Below are positions 26,023-35,213 of a stretch of DNA of 64,000 nucleotides, piece by piece. This DNA is from Paenibacillus sp. JDR-2 (GTDB taxonomy: Bacteria; Bacillota; Bacilli; Paenibacillales; Paenibacillaceae): assembly GCF_000023585.1 (NCBI RefSeq), contig NC_012914.1:272001-336000 (forward strand). The letters run 5' to 3'. The position numbers were made by a program, and so were the translations under genes. The notes under the pieces are model-generated. The model had not been told where the DNA came from. It worked only from the letters and a program-made list of their open reading frames with translations, and did no database searches. Position 1 is the first letter of the stretch, and every line of letters starts with the position of its first letter.

Positions 26023-27309
26023 TTATTTTTGAGCCTGCGGCTTTTTGAAAGTAAAGGCCTTATGCCAGGTCTTGCCTCCGTCGGAGGATGTATTCAGCAC
26101 GGCTGCATTGGTTGCGTCCGTCGTGATGAACCAGATATGGCTGGCATCCGATGCGCCAATAAATTGCGTGCCGTAACCCGTGAATTCAGACTTGCCGATT
26201 GTCCAGTGCTTGCCGCCGTCCGTAGTTTTCATGATGGTGTTTGGTTTGTCGCAAGCTGAACATTGTCCGCCCATAATCGCGGTTTGCGGATTTACGACAT
26301 ACAAGGTGCCGGGCGCTGAGCTGGTCATGCCTTTAGGAACCGATGCATCGTCCATCGTAAAGCCTGGTGCCGGACCGGAGCCTGCCCCGTTCTTCACGAT
26401 TGCCGGGAGCCATGTTTTGCCGCCGTCTGCCGTATGGAACAGCGAGTAGGAGGTCTGGGACATGCCGGAGTCTCCGATAAGCTCAATCCAAGCATCGTTT
26501 GCCGCTGTAGAACGGATGATCACGTCGTTAGGCGCTGCTTCGGTTTTGCGCGTCATCACGGTATTCCAAGTCTTGCCGCCGTTTCCGGTATGCATGAAGA
26601 GAAGTCGGCCGTTCACCACTTGCACAGCCCAGCCGTTGTTCACGTCATGGAAGTAAACTTCGCCGATCTCTTTGCCCGGCGTCTGCAGCTCCGTCCACGT
26701 TTTGCCGCCGTCTTTGGTCATTGCATTGCCGCTGAAGGCCGTTTTGTCATTCGTAAAATGGAGGAAGCCATGATTAGGCACAGTACCAGCCTTCGTCCAT
26801 GATTTGCCGCCGTTAGTCGATTGAATGAGAATCAGGCTTTTGGCATTGCTGTCGCCAATTGTTGCCCACACTTTATTGCTGCTAAGGGCAAAAATCTGAT
26901 TAATCGGCTTGCTGCCGGAATATTGAAGTCTCCAATGTGCGCCGCCGTCATCGGTTCTTGCGATTTGACCGTTGCCGGCTACCCAGCCCGCCTTCGAATC
27001 GGCAAGACGAAGTGCCGTAACATTGCCGATCTGAGCGGTTTGCTCATTAGTGCTGATCGGAGTCGGATTCTCGGAAGTGCTGCCTCCGTTATTGCCTGGC
27101 TGCTGCGAGGAAGTGTCCTCCGGTTCCGTGCTAGGCGCATTCGTGCTCGTATTCGTCGAGCCTGTATCCGTATTGTTAGAGTTTGACGTCTGGTTGGTGG
27201 GGTTGTTTGACGATGGTGTATTGGCCGAGTTATCAGCCTTCGAACAGCCTGCCATAAGCAGGGTCAAACTGAGCGTTACCAGTAAAACAAGGGTGCTGAT
27301 TTTTTTCAT
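26023..27309 (-). CDS. Lipoprotein with BNR/YCF48-like beta-propeller repeats
   Basis: A 428-residue lipoprotein. The signal peptide (MKKISTLVLLVTLSLTLLMAGC) ends in a lipobox with Cys22. A Ser/Thr/Asn-rich linker (about 25-80) leads to a propeller of about seven blades carrying BNR-type motifs (TDDGGAHW, STNGGKSW, TKDGGKTW, HTADGGKTW, TTDGGKHW, SSDGGKTW), as in YCF48 and exosialidases. No catalytic sialidase residues were seen, so it is more likely a binding or assembly factor outside the cell. AGGCGG 8 nt before the ATG at 27309 sets the start. Confidence 0.85.
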   Translation of the reverse strand: MKKISTLVLLVTLSLTLLMAGCSKADNSANTPSSNNPTNQTSNSNNTDTGSTNTSTNAPSTEPEDTSSQQPGNNGGSTSENPTPISTNEQTAQIGNVTALRLADSKAGWVAGNGQIARTDDGGAHWRLQYSGSKPINQIFALSSNKVWATIGDSNAKSLILIQSTNGGKSWTKAGTVPNHGFLHFTNDKTAFSGNAMTKDGGKTWTELQTPGKEIGEVYFHDVNNGWAVQVVNGRLLFMHTGNGGKTWNTVMTRKTEAAPNDVIIRSTAANDAWIELIGDSGMSQTSYSLFHTADGGKTWLPAIVKNGAGSGPAPGFTMDDASVPKGMTSSAPGTLYVVNPQTAIMGGQCSACDKPNTIMKTTDGGKHWTIGKSEFTGYGTQFIGASDASHIWFITTDATNAAVLNTSSDGGKTWHKAFTFKKPQAQK

Positions 27310-27439
27310 GATGTTCACCGCCTGGTTTTTTATTAATAGCTTAACCTTCCTCCCCTTAGACGAACCATGTTTCTGCAGAGTTGCAGGGAATTTTAGTAAT
27401 AAAGTAATTTAGTCATTCGGTAGGGGAGATTCGACAATC

Positions 27440-27518
27440 AAATGTGGGATTTCGTGTCTCTATATAAAGGATTTTGGAAAATAACGTCGAAATGTAGGGA
27501 TAAAGACTCATATAAAGG
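27440..27518. repeat. Direct repeat of about 30 nt, 50 bp apart, before the dockerin gene
   Basis: AAATGTGGGAT...TATATAAAGG (27440-27470) recurs as AAATGTAGGGAT...CATATAAAGG (27490-27518). The two copies lie in the promoter region of the gene at 27594 and could be a doubled operator or tandem promoter. The rest of the 284-bp intergenic region is AT-rich with nothing else recognised. Confidence 0.5.
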
Positions 27519-27593
27519 TGCGAAAAAATAGTTCATTAGTCTTTCTTCGTTCGCAGCGTAGAGTCCAAACATCAGGAAGGGAACGATGATGAC

Positions 27594-30500
27594 ATGAACG
27601 TACGAATGAATAACTCTAGTCTTCCGAAGAAAGCAGCTTGCGCCTTATCGGCTTTCCTGCTTACGGTGCCGCTTGTCGGTGGACAAGCCGTACATGCAGA
27701 GCCGGTCAATACGGTGTTGACGCCGGTTACGGGAGATAACGGGTGGCTGAATGCCGGCATGGCGGTGAACGGAGACTCTTTCAGCTTTGACGTTAGCGGA
27801 GTATTCCCGCAGTTTACGGGTCCGGTTACCGTAACAGCCTCTTCGAGCAAGTCTAATGTGGCAACTGCTACAACGGCTAATGGCCGAATTGAAGTCCGTG
27901 TCAAAGAGCCTGGAGTTACCCGTCTTGCGATCACGGGCAGTGATTCTACCTCGCTTGCTTTAACCGATTACGTAGATCTGAACGTAACTCTCCTTGGAGA
28001 TACAACGGGGGACGGTCTATTAACCTCAGCCGACGTGCTGTACATCTATAAAGTGATTAATTCCAAGCTTCCCATAACGGATCAAGAGAAAAATAGGCTC
28101 GACGTCAACCGCGACGGCGTCATTACGACGGCCGACGCAACCGTTCTGATGAACAGCTATGTCGGCAAGACGCCGGCAACGGGCGGAGTAAAGTTTATTG
28201 CCGATCTGAAGGACAGCAATGATGCGCCTTCGGCTGACCGAATTGCCGTTACAGGCACCGTGCATACAGGCAGCACATTAACCGGCGGCTACCGTTATGC
28301 CGATCCGGAGAATGACGGGGAAGGAACCTCGCTCTATCAATGGTACCGCGGTACGCTGGCAGACGGCTCCGATAAGACGCCGATTCCCGGTGAAGTTACC
28401 ACGGCCTATACCGTAAAGGACGTTGATGTCGACCATTATCTCTTCTTCGAGGTTGTACCGGTAGATTCGCGCGGGGCAGCAGGCTCTGCCGTACAAATAG
28501 GCACAACCGGGACCGTTCCGGATACTTCGCCGCCTGTCGTAACAGGAACGACGCCGGTTGTTCTTTCGAATGCCGCAAGCCGGACCGAGCAGCTGCGGAT
28601 AGATTTTAATGAGCCAATCAAAGCGGCAGCAGGCAAAAGCATACATATATACCGTGCGTCGGACAATCAGATGGTGACTACCTACCTGGCATCGGATCCT
28701 TCGAAAGTGACAGTTACGGGCAATGCGGCTGTTCTTGTCAATCCGGGTCTTGGCAATGCAACGGCTTATTACGTCACGATTGAAGCAGGCGCCTTTACCG
28801 ATCTTGTTGGCAATCCGTTTGAAGGTATTTCCGGCAGCTCGGGCTGGGGCTTTACAACCGTAGATACGGAAGGACCGGTTACGGCTGCGTTATCTCCTGT
28901 GAACGGAGCGGCAGACGCCAATAAAGCCTCGAGCTTCACCTTGACGCTGGATGAGAACGTACAGGCGGTTAGCGGTAAAAAAATAACGATTCTTAACGCA
29001 GATCAAAGCGAGCTTGTCTCCTATGACGCTGCGGATACAACGAAAGTGACGATCAGCGGCAAGTCGGTGACGATTCATAATCCGGGCTTGGCCGAGACGA
29101 CGTCCTATTCCATCGAAGTGGAGGCGGGGGCGTTGACCGACCTTAGCGGTAATGATTTTGCGGGAATCAACGGTACGGATTGGTCGTTCGCCACGCCGGA
29201 TACGATAGCGCCTGTTCTTCAGGCAACAACGCCGGCCGATGACGCTTCAGGCGTAGACCGGACGGCTTCGATCTCGATGGTATTCTCGGAGTCCGTACAG
29301 GCGGTAAACGGCAAGACCGTGCGTATTTACCGGGCTTCCGGCAACAGTCTGATCAAGACTTATAACGTCACAGACACAAGTGCCGTTCAGATTAATGGCG
29401 ATACAGTAACGCTGCTTAACCCGAACCTGGCCGACGGTGCTGATTTCTATGTAGAAATCGATGCGGGAGCCTTCAGGGATGCGGCCGGTAACGTCTATGC
29501 CGGACTGCAAGGAATATTGGCATGGAATTTCTCCACGCCGGATACGATAGCGCCGGTTGTGAGCAGCTTGAATCCTACGGATAATGGTACGGGCGTAGAG
29601 CTCTCGGATGAGCTTACCGTTACGTTCAGTGAACCGGTTATACCGGTTAACGGCAAGACGGTGAAGATTGTTAATGCCAAGGATCAAACCGAGTTTGCCG
29701 TTTATACCTTTGGCAGCGATTCGGAGGTATCGGTTAACGGCGACACGCTGACGATTCAGCATGCCCCGTTTGATGCGTTGAAAGGTTATATTATTCAGAT
29801 TGAAGCGGGAACAGTGAAAGATGCGGCAGGAAACGGCTTTGCGGGGATCACGGATTGGAATTTTACGTCAAAGGATACTCGTGAAATGCTGGCTGTCGAA
29901 GACCCTGGTGTGCCGCTCTTAGAAAGCGAATTAAATTCCGGAGCTTTCGTAACGCTGACGCTTGACGGAGATACATTCCTGGCTGATGCGGATGACGATG
30001 ATTTTGTCTTGAACCATGCACCGGCGGGCTTATCGATTATCGGTGCGGGAGTATTTCCTGATGGATCGGCTTATGTCATGTTCGATTACGACGGAACGGA
30101 TTTTGATGCGGATATTACGGATTTCTCGGTTACCGCATTATCTTCGGCTGTCGCAAGCGGTCAGGCGATTACCTCGCAGAACCTGACGATTAAGGCGGAG
30201 GTTGAGCCGGATATAATCAGCACGGTTCCTGCAGCGGGAGCAACCAAGGTGAAAAAGGCGGATCCGCTTACAATGACCTTTGACAAGAACATTACGGCTG
30301 CAGCAGGGAAAAAGATTACGATCTACAAAAAATCCGATAACAGCATTGTCCAGACGATAGATGCGGCTGACGGATCCAAGGTATCCGTGAACGGTTCAAC
30401 CGTCACGATTCAGCATAATGCTTTCACGGCTAATACGGAGTATTATGCGGTGGTCGAAGCGGGAGCTTTCGTGGATGCCAGCCTGATCGGGAACAAAACG

Positions 30501-31052
30501 GTCAACGCCTTTGCCTTCAAGACAACTTCGGTTGAAATCGTGCCGGAGATGTACATTTCAGAGTTTTTGAAGGGTACGGGGGCTTACGACATGGCTGTCG
30601 AGCTGTATTATCCGGAGCGGGCTCCGGGCAGCAATCCTGTTACCGGGGAAACGTACTCGCTGTGGCTTTATCACTATGACACGGTAAGCCATACAACCGT
30701 CGTTAGCAGTGAGAAGCTTACTGCGCCGGCGTATAAAAACACGGTTTATATTTATATCGACCGAGCATTCTATAGTTTCTTTGATGTCACTCATACAACG
30801 TATTACAACGAAGAAGTTCAATTCAACCAAGGTGCCAACCGCATTCTGAAAGGGATTGTTCTGAAAAAGGGCGATCAGGTGATTGATGTATTGGGTGATC
30901 CGAACGAGACAGGTACAGGCGGTTTATTAGACAGTCCTAAAACCCTTGTCCGAAAATCCGGGGTGAACGGTGCGTCTATAGAGTTTGACAGCGATCAATG
31001 GGACACCTATCCAGCTAATTCCTTTCAGTTCATGGGCAAACACACGCCATAA
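27594..31052 (+). CDS. Secreted dockerin protein with Big_5 repeats and a lamin-tail-like C-terminus
   Basis: A 1152-residue secreted protein. A signal peptide (about 1-35, cleavage after VHA) is followed by an Ig-like region (about 38-132), then a type I-like dockerin at about 134-192 with two calcium loops (GDTTGDGLLTSAD and LDVNRDGVITTAD). A further Ig-like region (205-312) precedes Big_5-type Ig repeats at about 313-423, 425-535, 537-648, 650-757 and 872-977, each with a (V/P)xxxTPxxxxxGV... and AGAxxDxxGN pattern. The C-terminus (about 983-1152) resembles a lamin-tail domain. No catalytic domain is seen; an adhesin or matrix role is likely. The next gene, 20 bp on, encodes a cohesin-SLH anchor, the likely partner. 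Confidence 0.87.
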   Translation: MNVRMNNSSLPKKAACALSAFLLTVPLVGGQAVHAEPVNTVLTPVTGDNGWLNAGMAVNGDSFSFDVSGVFPQFTGPVTVTASSSKSNVATATTANGRIEVRVKEPGVTRLAITGSDSTSLALTDYVDLNVTLLGDTTGDGLLTSADVLYIYKVINSKLPITDQEKNRLDVNRDGVITTADATVLMNSYVGKTPATGGVKFIADLKDSNDAPSADRIAVTGTVHTGSTLTGGYRYADPENDGEGTSLYQWYRGTLADGSDKTPIPGEVTTAYTVKDVDVDHYLFFEVVPVDSRGAAGSAVQIGTTGTVPDTSPPVVTGTTPVVLSNAASRTEQLRIDFNEPIKAAAGKSIHIYRASDNQMVTTYLASDPSKVTVTGNAAVLVNPGLGNATAYYVTIEAGAFTDLVGNPFEGISGSSGWGFTTVDTEGPVTAALSPVNGAADANKASSFTLTLDENVQAVSGKKITILNADQSELVSYDAADTTKVTISGKSVTIHNPGLAETTSYSIEVEAGALTDLSGNDFAGINGTDWSFATPDTIAPVLQATTPADDASGVDRTASISMVFSESVQAVNGKTVRIYRASGNSLIKTYNVTDTSAVQINGDTVTLLNPNLADGADFYVEIDAGAFRDAAGNVYAGLQGILAWNFSTPDTIAPVVSSLNPTDNGTGVELSDELTVTFSEPVIPVNGKTVKIVNAKDQTEFAVYTFGSDSEVSVNGDTLTIQHAPFDALKGYIIQIEAGTVKDAAGNGFAGITDWNFTSKDTREMLAVEDPGVPLLESELNSGAFVTLTLDGDTFLADADDDDFVLNHAPAGLSIIGAGVFPDGSAYVMFDYDGTDFDADITDFSVTALSSAVASGQAITSQNLTIKAEVEPDIISTVPAAGATKVKKADPLTMTFDKNITAAAGKKITIYKKSDNSIVQTIDAADGSKVSVNGSTVTIQHNAFTANTEYYAVVEAGAFVDASLIGNKTVNAFAFKTTSVEIVPEMYISEFLKGTGAYDMAVELYYPERAPGSNPVTGETYSLWLYHYDTVSHTTVVSSEKLTAPAYKNTVYIYIDRAFYSFFDVTHTTYYNEEVQFNQGANRILKGIVLKKGDQVIDVLGDPNETGTGGLLDSPKTLVRKSGVNGASIEFDSDQWDTYPANSFQFMGKHTP

Positions 31053-31072
31053 TACCACCTTGGAGGCTTATC

Positions 31073-32908
31073 ATGACCTTACAACAGAAGATGACTAAAC
31101 CTTACTTAATGTTTGTACTGGCCCTTACCCTGCTGCTGGGCGGATTGTCCTTTGGCAGCACCCGCGCGCAGGCTTCGGCAGGCGTGCCGGTCCAGCTGAA
31201 GATTGGCGACGTATCGGTTAATACCGGCGGGACAGTGGATGTTCCGGTATCGATCAAGCAGCCGGAAAGAGGAATCGGCTCGTATAACGTCCAGCTCAAT
31301 TACGACCCCAAAGCCCTCGAAATCATTAGCGTTAAGCCGAAATACGGCGACGCGAATACGGAGACATGCAGCGAATCGCAGGAAGGCTGCTTTGTCTCCA
31401 ACTTTGACCAGGAAAACGGATGGCTTCGCGTTATTTGGGTGGATACAACGGGCGGCGACCGGTTGATTAACGAGGCTAAACAGCTGTTTACGATACAAGT
31501 GAAAGCAAAACCCGGCTCCGAATCCGCTAAGCAGACGCTGACTGTCGATGCGGAAGATCCCGCCAGCCTGACCTTTACGGACGGGGATATGCACACTTTG
31601 CCTGTGGCGGTAACGGAAGGCGAGATTACGGTGTATCCAAATCTGCCGATCGATACCGGTAAAGTAAAGGTGATTGTGGACGGCAAGGAGCAGGGCGAAT
31701 CGGCTACGCTGTCAAGCGTTGTCGTTAATGGCCGGGTTGTTACGACTATCAGCGTGGATAATGAGAAGGTTGCCGAGCAGCTGCAACAGAATCAGATCAA
31801 GACGTTGACGCTTCCGGTGGAAGGCAGCCGCGAAGTCGTCGTTGGCGAGCTAAACGGACAGCTGGTCAAGCTGATGGAGAATAGGGCTGCATCGCTTGTC
31901 ATCCAGACCAATCAGGCCAGCTATACATTGTCTGCTTCGCAGCTGAATATCGATCAGGTTGCCGGACAATTGGGTGCGGGGACGGCTTTGCAGGATATTA
32001 AGATTCAAGTGACCATATCGGTCATGAAGGATAAACAAAGCGTTGAGCAAGCCGCCGCTAACAGTGAGGCGGATCTTATCGCCACGCCGGTTCAGTTTGA
32101 AGTTACGGCAAGCTACAGAGGCAAATCGGTTACGATCGACCGTTTCTCGAATTACGTGAACCGCACGATAGCGATTCCGGACGGCGTTGATCCATCCCAT
32201 ATCACGACTGGAGTTGTGATGGCAGGCGACGGTACGATTACGCATGTACCTACCGTCATTACGCAGTCGGAGGGTCACTACTACGCGCAGATCAACAGCT
32301 TGACGAACAGCACGTATGCGGTGGTATGGCATTCCAAAACCTTTGCCGATGTTACGAATCATTGGGCCAAGGCCGACATTAACGATCTGGCATCCCGCAT
32401 GGTGATCCAGGGCGTATCCGCAGACCGCTTTGCGCCGGACCGCTCGGTAACGCGGGCGGAATTCACCGCGATTTTACTGCGGGCGCTCGGCATTCATGCT
32501 CCCAAGGACGATACCAAAGTATCCTTCCGCGACGTGGGTGCGACAGCATGGTACCATGACGCGGTTGTGAATGCCGTATCATACGGTCTTATTACGGGAT
32601 ATTCGGACGGAAGCTTCCATCCGAATGCATCCATCTCCCGTCAAGAAGCGATCGTGATGATTAACCGGTCTTCCGCCATAACCGGTCTGGTACAAGCTTC
32701 GGCCAGCGAAACCGCAGGGCTCATCAGCCCGTTCAACGATAAGAAGAACATCGACAGCTGGGCGCTTGCGGCGGTAGCATCAGGAGCAAAGCAAGGCATT
32801 GTAAAAGGAACAAACGGCAAGCTTCTGCCGAAGCAGCCGATTACCCGCGCGGAATCGGCCGTAATCATGAAGCGTGTGCTGGTTGCAGCCGGACTTATTA
32901 ACTCCTAA
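31073..32908 (+). CDS. Cohesin-domain SLH anchor protein
   Basis: A 611-residue secreted protein. After the signal peptide (about 1-35), a cohesin domain spans about 38-188 (GTVDVPVSI, GIGSYNVQLNYDPKALEII, EGEITVYP). A linker domain of unknown fold (about 195-415) is followed by three SLH motifs at about 422-466, 484-528 and 553-600 (VTRAEF, ISRQEA, ITRAES), which bind pyruvylated cell-wall polymer. Cys99 and Cys106 in the cohesin may form a disulfide. GGAGG 7 nt before the ATG and the 20-bp gap show an operon with the dockerin gene. It is inferred to display that protein on the cell wall. Confidence 0.88.
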   Translation: MTLQQKMTKPYLMFVLALTLLLGGLSFGSTRAQASAGVPVQLKIGDVSVNTGGTVDVPVSIKQPERGIGSYNVQLNYDPKALEIISVKPKYGDANTETCSESQEGCFVSNFDQENGWLRVIWVDTTGGDRLINEAKQLFTIQVKAKPGSESAKQTLTVDAEDPASLTFTDGDMHTLPVAVTEGEITVYPNLPIDTGKVKVIVDGKEQGESATLSSVVVNGRVVTTISVDNEKVAEQLQQNQIKTLTLPVEGSREVVVGELNGQLVKLMENRAASLVIQTNQASYTLSASQLNIDQVAGQLGAGTALQDIKIQVTISVMKDKQSVEQAAANSEADLIATPVQFEVTASYRGKSVTIDRFSNYVNRTIAIPDGVDPSHITTGVVMAGDGTITHVPTVITQSEGHYYAQINSLTNSTYAVVWHSKTFADVTNHWAKADINDLASRMVIQGVSADRFAPDRSVTRAEFTAILLRALGIHAPKDDTKVSFRDVGATAWYHDAVVNAVSYGLITGYSDGSFHPNASISRQEAIVMINRSSAITGLVQASASETAGLISPFNDKKNIDSWALAAVASGAKQGIVKGTNGKLLPKQPITRAESAVIMKRVLVAAGLINS

Positions 32909-32917
32909 GCAGATAAG

Positions 32918-32963
32918 AAAAAAACTATCCCTCGGCTCACTTGGCTGGGGGATAGCTTTTTTC
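32918..32963. terminator. Bidirectional terminator
   Basis: CTATCCC...GGGATAG with inner GC pairs and long A- and T-runs lies between the cohesin-SLH gene and the convergent AraC gene. Confidence 0.88.
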
Positions 32964-32969
32964 GCTGCA

Positions 32970-33875
32970 TTAAGCCTTTTTCTTAATTGGGATATAGATG
33001 TCCATCTGAATTTCCGACAGCTCATGATTACTGCGCTCGTCGTACAGCTCGAACTCCGGCGTACCGGCATGCTCGTAGCCCGAATGAGGGAACCACTCGC
33101 CAAAGACGGTCATCCAAGTATTTTGAATCGAGGAGGAGAACTGCTCGCGCGGCACCTTTGGAGTAGTGAACACGGCATATTCGGCCCCGTCGAACTCGCG
33201 GCATACAAGACCTTCGCCTTCTACGCCGTCAAAGCTTTCCGCTTCCATACCGATCAGGTAAGAGAAGCTGTCTGAGCCCATATCGAAGTTGTAGCAGATG
33301 CCTAGCTCGACCGGGGACTCCTTGTGCACGCGGTTCGGAATATTTTTGTACAGCTCTTTTTGAATATACTCCTGCCAGAAGGCTGGGATCTCTTTATGAT
33401 TGTCTCCGTTTGCCCGGGTACGGATCTCGTAGCCGATTACCTTGAAGGCAGGTTTGGTTATAATCTTGTATTCCATGCGTATTCCTCCTAAATAGGGATT
33501 GTACTTGCGCTGCAGCACGTTCAGCCTGGAGTAGGCAGGAGGCTTGATCTCCCGCTTGCGGTACTCGGCCGGCGTCATTTCGAACATGCGCTTGAAGGCG
33601 CGGGTGAAGGTCTCATGATTCTGAAACCCGGTATCGAGAGCAATGTCTATCAGCTTCGCATCCGAATTGGCCACCTGGTAAGCGGATATCGCCAGACGCC
33701 GTTTACGCACATATTCCATTACGGTCTCTCCTGCCATGGATTGAAAGACCCGGTGGAAATGAAAGTCCGAGAGCTTCGCAACCTGCGCCAGCCGCGATAA
33801 AGACAGCTCCTCGCTTATATGGGCTTCAATGTAATCAATCGTCTGCTGAATCTGCGCCAGATAGTCCTGCTTCAC
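32970..33875 (-). CDS. AraC family regulator with GyrI-like effector domain
   Basis: A 301-residue regulator. The N-terminal part (1-105) is the two-helix-turn-helix AraC domain (LSLSRLAQVAKLSDFHFHRVFQ and DTGFQNHETFTRAFKRMFEMTPAEYRKR, quoted in part). Residues about 130-298 form a GyrI-like/SOUL-type domain as in Rob/BmrR-like regulators that bind hydrophobic drugs. This suggests a drug or xenobiotic sensor. The start is a GTG at 33875 with AAGGAGG 11 nt upstream. A minus-strand terminator separates it from the aldo/keto reductase gene. Confidence 0.9.
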   Translation of the reverse strand: MKQDYLAQIQQTIDYIEAHISEELSLSRLAQVAKLSDFHFHRVFQSMAGETVMEYVRKRRLAISAYQVANSDAKLIDIALDTGFQNHETFTRAFKRMFEMTPAEYRKREIKPPAYSRLNVLQRKYNPYLGGIRMEYKIITKPAFKVIGYEIRTRANGDNHKEIPAFWQEYIQKELYKNIPNRVHKESPVELGICYNFDMGSDSFSYLIGMEAESFDGVEGEGLVCREFDGAEYAVFTTPKVPREQFSSSIQNTWMTVFGEWFPHSGYEHAGTPEFELYDERSNHELSEIQMDIYIPIKKKA

Positions 33876-33954
33876 TCGAATGTTTGCCTCCTTGTTCTCC
33901 GGGTGACCTCATTGTATACGAATGGAAACCCGTGTTCTTGATGATTCTTGCTAT

Positions 33955-33992
33955 AGGAAAAGAAACAGCCCCCGGCGTTGAACCGGAGGCTG
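33955..33992 (-). terminator. Rho-independent terminator of the aldo/keto reductase gene
   Basis: CAGCC-CCGG-loop-CCGG-GGCTG is followed on the minus strand by TTTCTTTTCC. It lies beyond the aldo/keto reductase stop. Confidence 0.75.
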
Positions 33993-34011
33993 CTGCTATT
34001 TTGAGTGCTTC

Positions 34012-34932
34012 TTATGGCAAAATATTGCCTGCCGCGCGGTAGATTTCGTACCATTCTTCGCGGGTAAGCGTAATGTCGGCTGCTTTTATGCAATCCTTCA
34101 GACGCTCGATGTTCATCGAGCCGATAACCGGCTGCATTTTGGCAGGATGGCGGAGCAGCCATGCAATGGCAATCGTTGTATTGCTCACGTCATACTTGCC
34201 GGCAATCGCGTCGATGGCTTTGTTCAGCTCAGGGAACTTGTCGTTATCCAGGAATACGCCTTCGAAGAAGCCGTATTGGAATGGCGACCAAGGCTGAACC
34301 GTAATGTCGTTCAGGCGGCAGTAGTCCAGGATGCTGCCGTCGCGGTTAATTGCGGAGCTGTTCTCCATGTTGACGTTAATGCCGTTCGAGATCATGTTTG
34401 CGTTCGTGATGCTGAGTTGAAGCTGGTTCGCCACGATCGGTTGTTTCACCGATTTTTTGAGCAGCTCGATTTGCATCGGGTTTTGGTTCGATACGCCGAA
34501 GTGGCGTACTTTGCCGGAGCTTTCCAGACGGTCGAACGCTTCAGCTACTTCATCCGGCTCAACAAGCGCATCCGGACGGTGCAGGAGCAGGATGTCGAGG
34601 TAGTCGGTTTTGAGACGCTTCAGGATCGCGTCCGTCGAAGCGAGGATATGCTCTTTCGAGAAGTCGAACATAACGCCCGGCTTAATTCCGCATTTGGACT
34701 GCAAAATAATATTTTCACGAACGCTGTCGTTCATATGAATCGCTTCCGCAAAGATTTCCTCGCATGTGCCGGCACCGTAGATGTCGGCATGGTCGAAGAA
34801 GTTCGCCCCTTGCTCCAGCGCCGTTTGGACAAAACGCTCTGCCCCTGCTTTATCCAAGGAATTGATACGCATACAGCCAACCGCAACTACCGGTACCTCA
34901 AGCGCAGTGCTTCCGAGTTTAATGGTTCTCAT
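34012..34932 (-). CDS. Aldo/keto reductase (YdhF-like)
   Basis: A 306-residue NADPH-dependent reductase. The catalytic tetrad is visible: Asp47 and Tyr52 in FFDHADIYG, Lys80 in ILQSKCGI, and His in DILLLHRPD. The C-terminal IAWLLRHPAKMQPVIGSMN binds the cofactor. The TIM-barrel enzyme reduces carbonyls of sugars, steroids or aldehydes; the substrate is unknown. AGGAGGGA precedes the ATG. The gene is divergent from the patatin gene over a 281-bp gap in which no other signal stands out. Confidence 0.92.
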   Translation of the reverse strand: MRTIKLGSTALEVPVVAVGCMRINSLDKAGAERFVQTALEQGANFFDHADIYGAGTCEEIFAEAIHMNDSVRENIILQSKCGIKPGVMFDFSKEHILASTDAILKRLKTDYLDILLLHRPDALVEPDEVAEAFDRLESSGKVRHFGVSNQNPMQIELLKKSVKQPIVANQLQLSITNANMISNGINVNMENSSAINRDGSILDYCRLNDITVQPWSPFQYGFFEGVFLDNDKFPELNKAIDAIAGKYDVSNTTIAIAWLLRHPAKMQPVIGSMNIERLKDCIKAADITLTREEWYEIYRAAGNILP

Positions 34933-35213
34933 TGATAAGTCCCTCCTAAAATGGATGATTACACAAAACGTGAATCACGCTATTTGTGATGATTCTTGCT
35001 GCAGGAATCGGATTGGAATGCCGCCAACTATGTAATCGGTTGCAGACTTACGGTGCGGAGACAACTGTCCCGTGTATCCTACTCGATTGTGACATAGTTG
35101 ATGGCTTGTTTCAAGGCATGGACTTAGGAAAGTTTGTTAAGTTTCTTTAGCGTTTACGTTACAATGAAAGTACGAATAGAGGCAAAGCCTCTGGCAGGCA
35201 GGGGGCAGAAGGC

